A stretch of 59,904 nt of DNA, taken from positions 1 to 59,904 of the forward strand of contig JAKSMC010000019.1 in NCBI GenBank assembly GCA_024400835.1, written 5' to 3'. Under the pieces are notes generated by a model. It had not been told where the DNA came from. It saw only the letters and a list, made by a program, of their open reading frames with translations, and searched no databases. Each line of letters opens with the position of its first letter. Positions within the stretch are counted from its first letter, which is position 1. The translations under genes were made by a program, and so were the position numbers. Positions 1 to 7,220 of the stretch are shown here, one piece after another. The DNA is from Bacteroidales bacterium. GTDB taxonomy: Bacteria; Bacteroidota; Bacteroidia; Bacteroidales; WCHB1-69.

Positions 1-275
1 ACTTCGGCAAACGTAAAAACGTTTGGACCGTTGCAGTCAATTCGTGGGAAAAGGGTCAACAGTACGCTTACCGCGATAGAAAAGCAAAGAAAAGAAACTT
101 CAGAAGTTTGTGGATCACCCGTATCAATGCGGGCGCACGCGAATACGGTATGTCCTATTCTGTCCTCATGGGCAGTTTAGCAAAGAAGGGCGTTGCACTC
201 AACCGCAAAGCTCTCGCCGACCTCGCGATGAATAATCCTGAGGCATTCAAGGCTATCGTCGACCTCGTAAAGTAG
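1..275 (+). CDS. rplT: 50S ribosomal protein L20, C-terminal part (5' end outside window)
   Basis: Bases 3-275 encode 90 residues followed by TAG; the upstream part lies outside the window. The reading begins [18 protein letters not shown], followed by [15 protein letters not shown] and [11 protein letters not shown], which is the conserved basic core of L20, a 23S rRNA-binding protein needed early in 50S assembly. The C-terminal half ([21 protein letters not shown]) is the globular domain that in other bacteria also binds the rpmI-rplT leader. The gene is usually last in infC-rpmI-rplT, which fits the terminator directly downstream. Identification is secure; only the start is missing. Confidence 0.96.
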   Translation, partial: FGKRKNVWTVAVNSWEKGQQYAYRDRKAKKRNFRSLWITRINAGAREYGMSYSVLMGSLAKKGVALNRKALADLAMNNPEAFKAIVDLVK

Positions 276-330
276 TCGTCACCAGCCCCGGAATTTAAAT
301 TAGTAATTTGAGTTTATTGCACATAGATGC

Positions 331-361
331 GGGCGACCGAAAGGCCGCCCGTATTGTTTTT
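331..361 (+). terminator. Rho-independent terminator of rplT
   Basis: GGGCGACC-GAAA-GGCCGCCC (331-350) forms an 8-bp stem with one A-C mismatch and a GAAA tetraloop. A T-rich run (TTGTTTTTG) follows at 354-361. It lies 55 bases after the rplT stop. Confidence 0.85.
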
Positions 362-395
362 GTGTTCCGGAATTTACAACGTGTTGAATTACGCG

Positions 396-1793
396 TTATT
401 CAAACAGCACCTCCATCGTCAGCTCGCTCTCGGCCACGCTGGAGTTCTTGCCAGGCAGAATCCCGTATGTGGTCACAAAAGTGTTGACCAACCCCTTTTT
501 GCATTTGGTGGCTTCGCGGAAAAGTGCCGACCGCATACGGATTTTATTCGCATATTCAGCACTGATTGCGTATGGCTCCTGACTGAATTTCATTTCACAA
601 AGATTGATGATCCGGTCGTCCCGGTCAATAAGCAGGTCTATTTGCGCATTCTCACTGCGCCAACTGCTGGCACTGGTCAGAACTCCGGCAATTCCCAAAC
701 CTTTCTTGATTTGCGGCAGATGTTGCAAACACACCAACTCGAAAGTCAGACCCTGCCACGCGACAACCTGCTGGGTGTGTATCAAATGTGTCCATCTGTT
801 TTCGTCTTTTGACAAATCATTTTCCACGTATTTGAAATAGAAAAGCGTGTAAAAATCAGCCAAGCGGTAGATAACATTTTTTACGGTTTTACCATAGTGG
901 GCGTATGTTGTGACAAAGTCGCATTTGCAGAGGTTGGACAGCATCTTTGTAAGCGTACTTCCTTGGATATTGGTCATTTGCGCAATTTCAGTTCTCGTAA
1001 GCCCTTCCTTCTTACTGTTAAGCGCCCTGACAATATTTATATAATGGTCCGCATTGGAAAACAAGGCATTATAAAGTTCCGAAAACTCATCTCGCATAGC
1101 GGCATTAGGAGCAAAAAACAAAGTGTCAACATTTTGCACTAAACTTTGTTTTGGTTTTAGTAAGGACAAGTAGAAAGGTATGCCTCCAAAAATCATATAG
1201 CATTGCAATATCTGGTAACGGTCCCAGGAACACCCTGCAGCCTCCAAATATGACTCCACTTCGCCAAGTGTGAACGGACGAAGATATATCTTCTGGGTGA
1301 TGCGATTATGCAGACCGCCCTGATTGTCAATAAGTTTGTCGGCCATCCAAGACGTTGCGGAACCGCTTGCTATGAATAGTATATCCTTCTGATGCATAGC
1401 CCACCCGTTCCAAAAGTTTTCCAAGGCGGCCACAAACTCCGATTTAGGCGTGTCTATCCAGGGCATCTCATCAAAGAAAACCACTTTTTTAGTCTTGGTT
1501 TGCAATGAGGTCAAGTAATCTTGCAAGAAGTTGAATGCATCGAACCAGTTTTTGCAGGCAGGTAGAAAAGCGCTACCGCTAAAGGTTTGGAGACTGCGCG
1601 CAAAATTGGAAAGTTGCTTGTCTTTGGCCAAATGGTGTGCTCCAACGTAATGGAATGCGAACTCCTTTTCAAACAGTTCGTGTACCAGATATGTTTTACC
1701 AACGCGTCTTCGTCCGTATATAATGACAAACTCAGAACGATTAGATTGATAGCACTGTTGCAACTCGTTGATTTCCTTAATTCTACCTATCAT
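396..1793 (-). CDS. AAA ATPase of the archaeal ATPase/DUF234 family
   Basis: 465 residues. An N-terminal P-loop ATPase domain has Walker A GRRRVGKT (residues 27-34) and Walker B VVFFDEMPW (104-112). A winged-helix-like middle follows (LTRTEIAQMTNIQGSTLTKM). The C-terminus carries D386 and E400-M401-K402 (QIDLLID then CEMKF), the spacing of a PD-(D/E)xK nuclease fold as known for DUF234. Such ATPases are abundant, often multicopy, in Bacteroidetes and archaea; their cellular role is not established. The start at 1793 sits about 15 bases after the start expected from the promoter at 1815-1823. An array of inverted repeats lies just upstream. Two other ATPases of similar organisation occur at 13001 and 48173. 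Family call is firm; function is unknown. Confidence 0.88.
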   Translation of the reverse strand: MIGRIKEINELQQCYQSNRSEFVIIYGRRRVGKTYLVHELFEKEFAFHYVGAHHLAKDKQLSNFARSLQTFSGSAFLPACKNWFDAFNFLQDYLTSLQTKTKKVVFFDEMPWIDTPKSEFVAALENFWNGWAMHQKDILFIASGSATSWMADKLIDNQGGLHNRITQKIYLRPFTLGEVESYLEAAGCSWDRYQILQCYMIFGGIPFYLSLLKPKQSLVQNVDTLFFAPNAAMRDEFSELYNALFSNADHYINIVRALNSKKEGLTRTEIAQMTNIQGSTLTKMLSNLCKCDFVTTYAHYGKTVKNVIYRLADFYTLFYFKYVENDLSKDENRWTHLIHTQQVVAWQGLTFELVCLQHLPQIKKGLGIAGVLTSASSWRSENAQIDLLIDRDDRIINLCEMKFSQEPYAISAEYANKIRMRSALFREATKCKKGLVNTFVTTYGILPGKNSSVAESELTMEVLFE

Positions 1794-1814
1794 AATTTGA
1801 AATTTTCAGAGCCG

Positions 1815-1823
1815 CAAAAATAC
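1815..1823 (-). promoter_or_regulatory. Bacteroidetes -7 promoter element for the AAA ATPase at 396-1793
   Basis: The minus strand reads TATTTTTGC, a full match to TAnnTTTGC, 22 bases upstream of the ATG at 1793. The expected transcription start is about 1808. Confidence 0.7.
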
Positions 1824-1837
1824 AATAATTTCCAAAA

Positions 1838-1935
1838 TCCGCAACCAAAACCCGTATTTTTATAGTACTTTTGGTTGGCTATTTTAAAAATCTGCAACCA
1901 AAACTAGTGTTTTTGGATAGGTTTTGGTTGCGGAT
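1838..1935. repeat. Operator-like array of four alternating GCAACCAAAAC half-sites
   Basis: The outer arms, 1838-1853 and 1920-1935, are a perfect 16-bp inverted repeat (ATCCGCAACCAAAACC and its complement). Inner half-sites lie at 869-879 (as 1869-1879, inverted) and 1894-1905 (direct). Centres are about 25-27 bp apart, so the array reads as two tandem palindromes, GCAACCAAAAC...TTTTGGTTGGC and GCAACCAAAAC...GTTTTGGTTGC. It directly abuts the -7 element of the ATPase gene and would cover its -33 region, which suggests a binding site for a repressor or for the ATPase itself. Confidence 0.6.
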
Positions 1936-2324
1936 AAAAACGAGGAACTGTGTCCTTTCGCTCCGTTTTTTTATGTTAGACAGCTGATCTGAAGGCATCG
2001 GTTGTACCCCAAAAATGTACCCATAAATGTACCATCTTACCCAAAGGGAACTTTCTGAAAATCCGGAGTCGGACTGCGCTTCGTAAGGGATTTGGAACAA
2101 GGGAAGCCGACGCTTCGCATGGACAAAGTAAATCAGATATTGGCAATGTTCGGAGCCGAGTTGGGACCTGTGGATTTAGAAAGGAATGAGTTATGAAACT
2201 GGCGAACATTTCCAATTCGTTCCTGCCACAAGATATACAGAATGGCTATTGGGAACTATTACGCACGCGCCACAAAGCACTTTTCCAGTAAACATCTCCC
2301 ACTCCGAGCCTAATGGGAGTTATT

Positions 2325-2525
2325 GTATCTTTGCTGGCTTCACCCTGAATGTTTGCCAGAAAGGTAAATCTCCTTTCGACATTGAAGGAAAGATTGTTTC
2401 CTCTCAATCGACTTAACGAAAATTATTGTACCTTTGCGGGCTTAAAAATCTCCGCCATTGGCGAGGAAGACAAAGGGTAAAGATAATTAAATAGCACCTC
2501 TTTTCGCCAATCAAACGGTCGAATA
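2325..2525 (+). repeat. Promoter/leader direct repeat, copy 1
   Basis: About 195 bp related to 4187-4380; the stretch 2423-2525 is almost identical to 4278-4380 at a constant offset of 1855. It contains TACCTTTGC (2429-2437), a perfect Bacteroidetes -7 element, and a ~90-nt transcribed leader. In the leader, CTCCGCC can pair with GGCGAG at once, or ATTGGCGAGG can instead pair downstream with CCT...CGCCAAT (2497-2511). This copy drives the DUF4062 gene at 2596. Confidence 0.75.
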
Positions 2526-2595
2526 AATGGGAAGAAAAAAACGGAAAGAAAAATTGAAAGAATAAAGAAAGCACAAAACTCAAATTGTTTTGACA

Positions 2596-4113
2596 ATGGC
2601 AAAATTCAGAATCTTCATAAGCAGTGTGCAATCAGAATTTGCCTCCGAACGACGCAGACTTTGCGATTACATTCGGCAGGACGCTCTGCTTGGGAGACTT
2701 TTTGTCCCATTTCTGTTTGAGGATTTGCCGGCTGAAGATCAGAATGCTCGCGAAGCATATTTGTCGGAAGCTGCCCGCAGTGATGTCTATGTCGGACTTT
2801 TTGGCGAGAGATACGGCTTTGAGGATGAAGATGGTGTATCGCCAACCGAACGTGAGTTTGATGCCGCAACGCAGCACAACCGCTATCGCTTGGTCTTCAT
2901 CAAGCAAGTGGCAGAACGACATCCCAAAGAGCAAAATCTGATTGGCAAAGCCGAACAAGCGGTCGTCAGAAAAGCATTCGACTCATACGAACAGCTTCAA
3001 ATGGCGGTTTACGCAGCCCTTGTTCGTTTCTTGGAAGTAAAGGAGATTGTCCGTATATCGCCATTTGACGCTTCCATCAATACCAACGCATCTTTATCTG
3101 ACATTGATGAAAGAAAAGTTCAATCCTTCATCAATATGGCCAAACTTAAGCGAGACTATAAGCTCACATTGGAGAAGGACGGATTGCTTGCCGTACTGAT
3201 GAGTTTGGATTTGGCAACCGAGGATGGGCGTGTTACCAATTCGGCACTATTGCTTTTCGGTAAAAATCCGCAACATTTCTTTCGTCCTTCAGAGGTGAAG
3301 TGCGCTCAATTCTACGGCGTGAATGTGCAGAAGCCAGCTCCCTATTATCAGGTTTTTGGCGGCACTGTTTTTGAAATGTGCGACCAAGCCGTCGCTTTCG
3401 TAATGTCGCATATTGATGCCCGAATAGGCAACCATTCTGAAGAAGACGATGGCGTGGAGTATGAAATTCCTGTCTCCGCCGTGCACGAAGCCATCATAAA
3501 TGCCATTGTGCATAGAGATTACACGAGTAATGCCAGCGTGCAAGTGATGTTGTTCAGAGACCGCTTGGAAATTTGGAATCCCGGGCGACTGCCCGCGGGA
3601 CTGACCACCGCGAAACTCAAGGCCAAACACAAGTCCATTCCGGTGAATCCGATTCTTGCCTATCCGACCTATCTTGCCGGATACATAGAGCGTTTGGGTA
3701 CCGGCACAAATGATTTGGTCGAAATGTGCGTGGAGAAGGGTTTGAAAGCTCCGGAATTTATAGAAGACGAGGACTTCTGCACTATTATTTGGCGTAAAAA
3801 TATGGAAATTGATACTACCGAGAAAAATCCGCCTGTAAATCTTGCAGACAAAGAAACTACGGAGAAAGACCTAGAAAAAGACCTAGAAAAAGACCTAGAA
3901 AAAGACCTAGAAAGAATCTCAAAGAATCAGAAAAGGATATTGGATTTAATACTATCTAATCCCTATATTACGCAAGAAGAATTGAGCAAAGAGATTGGCA
4001 TTAACGCCAAAAACATACGCAACAACATACAAAAACTGAAAACAGCCGGTCTCCTCACCCGCATTGGCCCCGATAAAGGCGGCTACTGGCAAGTGACGAT
4101 AGAGAAAGAATAA
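2596..4113 (+). CDS. DUF4062 - HATPase_c_4 - winged-helix protein
   Basis: 505 residues from ATG 2596; the open frame reaches back to a TTG six bases earlier, which is less likely. The N-terminal ~105 residues (FRIFISSVQSEF, FEDLPAEDQ, YVGLFGERYG, SPTEREFDAA) match DUF4062, a TIR-like fold. The middle matches the HATPase_c_4 module of Schlafen-type regulators, with an ATP-binding N-box (HEAIINAIVHRDY) and LEIWNPGRLP. Then comes a charged EKDL repeat linker (DNA 3868-3915) and a C-terminal winged helix (ITQEELSKEIGINAKNIRNNI). The usual AlbA_2 domain before HATPase_c_4 is replaced by DUF4062. The gene sits alone between two copies of the leader repeat. A stress or defence sensor-regulator is possible; this is inference. 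Confidence 0.82.
   Translation: MAKFRIFISSVQSEFASERRRLCDYIRQDALLGRLFVPFLFEDLPAEDQNAREAYLSEAARSDVYVGLFGERYGFEDEDGVSPTEREFDAATQHNRYRLVFIKQVAERHPKEQNLIGKAEQAVVRKAFDSYEQLQMAVYAALVRFLEVKEIVRISPFDASINTNASLSDIDERKVQSFINMAKLKRDYKLTLEKDGLLAVLMSLDLATEDGRVTNSALLLFGKNPQHFFRPSEVKCAQFYGVNVQKPAPYYQVFGGTVFEMCDQAVAFVMSHIDARIGNHSEEDDGVEYEIPVSAVHEAIINAIVHRDYTSNASVQVMLFRDRLEIWNPGRLPAGLTTAKLKAKHKSIPVNPILAYPTYLAGYIERLGTGTNDLVEMCVEKGLKAPEFIEDEDFCTIIWRKNMEIDTTEKNPPVNLADKETTEKDLEKDLEKDLEKDLERISKNQKRILDLILSNPYITQEELSKEIGINAKNIRNNIQKLKTAGLLTRIGPDKGGYWQVTIEKE
3868..3915 (+). repeat. Four tandem 12-bp repeats (GACCTAGAAAAA) inside the DUF4062 gene
   Basis: Units start at 3868, 3880, 3892 and 3904; the last ends AAAGA rather than AAAAA. 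Each unit encodes DLEK, giving a highly charged helix-forming linker before the winged-helix domain. As the unit is a multiple of three, slippage would change linker length without shifting the frame. Confidence 0.9.
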
Positions 4114-4186
4114 AAAAAGAATAAAACACCCCCGAACCCACCCCGGGGATAGTGATGTAGGTGCTTGCAGAGAAGGACGAATATCT

Positions 4187-4380
4187 TCGGCAATACCATC
4201 CGGAATGCTTGCCGATAGAAAAGGAAATTTTCTTTCGACATTGAAGCAAAGATCGTTTTCTTCCAGCATAACGAAAAATATTGTACCTTTGCGAGCTTAA
4301 AAATCTCCGCCATTGGCGAGGATGACAAAGGGTAAAGATAATTAAATAACACCTCTTTTCGCCAATCAAACGGTCGAATA
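4187..4380 (+). repeat. Promoter/leader direct repeat, copy 2
   Basis: Second copy of the element at 2325-2525. TACCTTTGC at 4284-4292 is a perfect -7 element; the expected transcript starts near 4299 and has an ~88-nt leader before the ATG at 4387. The alternative pairings CTCCGCC/GGCGAG and ATTGGCG/CGCCAAT are both conserved. Differences from copy 1 in the core are few single bases. It drives the transferase operon. Confidence 0.75.
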
Positions 4381-4386
4381 AGCGGG

Positions 4387-6201
4387 ATGCAAAAATATAT
4401 TATGCAGGCAATAATACTAGCGGCAGGAATGGGTAAGCGCCTCGGCGAACTTACAAAAGGCAACACCAAATGTATGGTGAAAGTCAATGGCGTGACATTG
4501 ATTGAACGCCTGCTTCACCAATTGGACCAATTGCACTTGAACAAGATTGTTATGGTGGTTGGTTATAAGGCGACAGAATTACAAACGTACATTAGCACGT
4601 TAAAAGTCAATACGCCAGTTGAATATGTGGAGAATGCCGTGTATGACAAAACCAACAACATATACTCCCTATACCTTGCCAAACAGCATCTCGTATCAGA
4701 AGACACTTTGCTCTTTGAATCCGACCTAATAGTGGAAGATGCTGTCATTCGCAAGTTGGTTGACAACCCTTACCCGGATTTGGCCCTCGTCGCCAAATTC
4801 GAAAGTTGGATGGATGGAACAGTGGTTACATTAGATGATGACAATAATATCCTGAGATTCATCCCGACCAAATCTTTCAAATTTGAAGAAATCCCATCTT
4901 ATTATAAGACAGTAAATATCTACAAATTCAGTAAGGAATTTTCCTCTAACCTGTATGTCCCTTTTTTGGAAGCATATTGCTCCGCATTGGGCAAAAACGA
5001 GTATTACGAGCAGGTACTTCGTGTCATCACGCTGCTGGACAAACCAGGAATCAAGGCGCTGCCACTGGATGGCGAACATTGGTACGAAATAGATGATATC
5101 CAGGATTTGGACATCGCTGAATCTATTTTCTCTGCAGATGAGGATTCCCTGAAAAAGATTTCTTCCCGATATGGTGGCTATTGGCGTTATCCTGCTATGT
5201 TGGATTACTGTTATTTGGTAAATCCATATTTCCCGAATTCTCGTTTGGTGGCAGAGCTCAAAGCCAACTTTGACAGACTATTGTGTGAATATCCGTCCGG
5301 TCTGCGGGTGAATAATCTTTTGGCGGCCAAAGATTTTGGCGTTTCTCAGGATTATATTTGCGTGGGTAATGGAGCAGCTGAACTTATCAAGTCCTTAATG
5401 GGATTAATGGTTGGCAAAGTTGGTGTGATTCGCCCGACATTTGAAGAATACCCTAACAGATTGGGCAGAGAAGATGTTGTGGAATTTCATGCGAATTATC
5501 CGGACTATCACTATACGGCACAAGATATTATCGCTTTTTATTCCGATAAAGACATTCAAAATCTGATACTCATCAATCCCGATAATCCATCAGGCAACTA
5601 CATTCCTCATAAAGATGTTTTGTCTTTATGCAAATGGTGTGAGGCAAGACATATTCTTTTTATTGTGGACGAGTCCTTTGTGGATTTCTCAGAAGAATGC
5701 GCCACCTTGTTGAGAAATGACATTTTAGAGCAATATGGAAATTTGGTGGTGATGAAGAGTATATCCAAGTCATACGGTGTTCCGGGATTGCGATTGGGCA
5801 TCATTGCTTCTGCAAACAAGAACCTGATAGAATCTATTGCTAAAGACGTGGCCATTTGGAACATCAACTCTTTTGCGGAATTTTACCTGCAGATTTACGG
5901 CAAATATCAAAAGGATTACGAAACGGCCTGCATTGATTTTCGAAACGAAAGAAACCGCTTTGAAAAGCTGTTGTCCCAAGTTCCGTTCTTGAGAGTAATA
6001 CCCACGCAGGCGAATTATTTCCTGTGTGAAATTACTGGGAAATACACTCCCAAAGAGTTGGCAGAACTTCTGCTTCAGCATTACAGAATATTGATTAAGG
6101 ACTGCTCATCTAAAGTAGGAGGCCGCCCGTATATCCGTTTGGCGGTCCGCAATACGGAAGACAATGACAAATTGATTAACGCATTAATGGAATTGAAATG
6201 A
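4387..6201 (+). CDS. Bifunctional nucleotidyltransferase (LicC/PntC-like) - PLP-dependent aminotransferase/decarboxylase fusion
   Basis: 604 residues; a second start at 4402 (MQAIILAAG) is equally plausible. Residues ~6-240 are a sugar-nucleotide-type transferase: LAAGMGKRL signature, lysine in TKCMVKVNG, acidic LLFESDLIVED; closest in style to LicC/PntC cytidylyltransferases. Residues ~255-604 are a fold-type I PLP enzyme of the HisC/CobD group: NPDNPSG, D428 in IVDES for the pyridine nitrogen, and Schiff-base K461 in SISKSYGVPGLRLG. Known relatives make amino-alcohol phosphates by transamination or by decarboxylation of phospho-amino acids; the exact substrate cannot be read here. The stop overlaps the next start (ATGA), so translation is probably coupled. 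I infer that it forms and CTP-activates an amino-alcohol phosphate for the LicD protein at 7221. Confidence 0.85.
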   Translation: MQKYIMQAIILAAGMGKRLGELTKGNTKCMVKVNGVTLIERLLHQLDQLHLNKIVMVVGYKATELQTYISTLKVNTPVEYVENAVYDKTNNIYSLYLAKQHLVSEDTLLFESDLIVEDAVIRKLVDNPYPDLALVAKFESWMDGTVVTLDDDNNILRFIPTKSFKFEEIPSYYKTVNIYKFSKEFSSNLYVPFLEAYCSALGKNEYYEQVLRVITLLDKPGIKALPLDGEHWYEIDDIQDLDIAESIFSADEDSLKKISSRYGGYWRYPAMLDYCYLVNPYFPNSRLVAELKANFDRLLCEYPSGLRVNNLLAAKDFGVSQDYICVGNGAAELIKSLMGLMVGKVGVIRPTFEEYPNRLGREDVVEFHANYPDYHYTAQDIIAFYSDKDIQNLILINPDNPSGNYIPHKDVLSLCKWCEARHILFIVDESFVDFSEECATLLRNDILEQYGNLVVMKSISKSYGVPGLRLGIIASANKNLIESIAKDVAIWNINSFAEFYLQIYGKYQKDYETACIDFRNERNRFEKLLSQVPFLRVIPTQANYFLCEITGKYTPKELAELLLQHYRILIKDCSSKVGGRPYIRLAVRNTEDNDKLINALMELK

Positions 6202-7217
6202 AACAACGGCTTTGTATTTGCGGTGGAGGAAATCTAGGACAAGTTATCGCCGGATATATTAGTGCGAAAGGTAAGGCCACGGTCAGTGTTTTAACAAGAC
6301 GGCCCAATGAATGGAAAAACGATTTGAAGACTTTGTTACCCGAAGGCATAGAATTGACGGGACATTTAGAAGTGGTTTCTTCGAATCCGGCCATTGCACT
6401 CAAGGACGCGAATATTGTTCTGTTTTGTTTGCCTGGTAATGCCAATCGTGAAGAATTACTGAAGATAAAGCCATTTGTCACACCGGAAATGTATGTCGGA
6501 TGCGTCTTTGCATCTTCGGGATTCTTCTTTGAAGCGATGAACATATTAGATGCAAATATCCCGTTGTGGGGATTCCAGCGTGTACCTTTTATCTCTCGCA
6601 TAGAAAAGTATGGAGAAAGAGCTCGATTAATGGGTTATAAAAGCAATTATAATATTGCAGTTGAACATTCTGAAAACAAAGAAGATTTCAGAAAAACTAT
6701 TGAAGAACTATTTGAAAGGCCAACTTTTCTTCTAACAAATTACTACGAAGCTACCTTTACGAATAGCAATCCTTTATTGCACACTTCACGCCTATATTCT
6801 TTGTTTAAAGATTGGAAAGAGGGTATTTATTATGACCATGATTTCCTTTTTTACGAAGAATGGACAACGGAAGCAGCTGAAATATTGGCTGCGATGGATA
6901 ATGAACTTTTTGCCATTTTGGACAAATTACCTGTACGGCAAGGTTATCTGACTCCGATTTTGGAATATTATGAAAGTACAACTCCAGAGCAGATGGCTAT
7001 AAAAATTAGAAGTTTGGACGGATTAAAAGGAATATCTTCTCCAATGATTGAGACTCCTCAAGGCTGGATTCCCGATTTGGGCAGCAGATATTTTCATGAA
7101 GAGTTTGAATACAGCTTGAAATACATTTACGAAAAAGGCAAAGAATTAAATATTAGTATGCCTACCATTGAAAAGGTTTTTCTGTGGGGGCAAGGAATGA
7201 TAAAAAGAAAAAAATAA
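6198..7217 (+). CDS. NAD/NADP octopine/nopaline (opine) dehydrogenase family protein
   Basis: 339 residues. The N-terminal Rossmann domain begins ICGGGNLGQ (residues 7-15). The second half carries NPLLHTSRLYS with H195, the position of the catalytic histidine of the octopine dehydrogenase C-terminal domain. Opine dehydrogenases reductively condense an amine with a 2-oxo acid. The gene overlaps the preceding fusion gene by four bases and is followed three bases later by a LicD gene. It should therefore act on a metabolite of that pathway, plausibly N-carboxyalkylating an amino-alcohol phosphate; that substrate is inference. It lacks the length of a sugar dehydrogenase and has no signal peptide, so it is cytosolic. 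Confidence 0.78.
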   Translation: MKQRLCICGGGNLGQVIAGYISAKGKATVSVLTRRPNEWKNDLKTLLPEGIELTGHLEVVSSNPAIALKDANIVLFCLPGNANREELLKIKPFVTPEMYVGCVFASSGFFFEAMNILDANIPLWGFQRVPFISRIEKYGERARLMGYKSNYNIAVEHSENKEDFRKTIEELFERPTFLLTNYYEATFTNSNPLLHTSRLYSLFKDWKEGIYYDHDFLFYEEWTTEAAEILAAMDNELFAILDKLPVRQGYLTPILEYYESTTPEQMAIKIRSLDGLKGISSPMIETPQGWIPDLGSRYFHEEFEYSLKYIYEKGKELNISMPTIEKVFLWGQGMIKRKK

Positions 7218-7220
7218 TTT

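Larger units (their letters stand above)
1794..2595. other. 802-bp intergenic region: operator array, two tiny coupled ORFs, promoter/leader repeat
   Basis: Contents in order: the ATPase promoter and repeat array (1815-1935). Then two very short plus-strand ORFs whose stop and start overlap as TTATGA (2119-2196, 25 codons; 2193-2291, 32 codons); neither resembles a protein I know and they may be remnants. Then a weak hairpin CTCCCA...TGGGAG followed by a promoter-like TATCTTTGC near 2318-2326. Finally copy 1 of the leader repeat that recurs at 4284. No full-length gene fits here. Confidence 0.5.

Noticed and set aside
2325..4380. Direct repeats as attL/attR of an integrative element
   Set aside because: No integrase is present, the repeats include a promoter rather than a tRNA end, and the unit holds a single gene.
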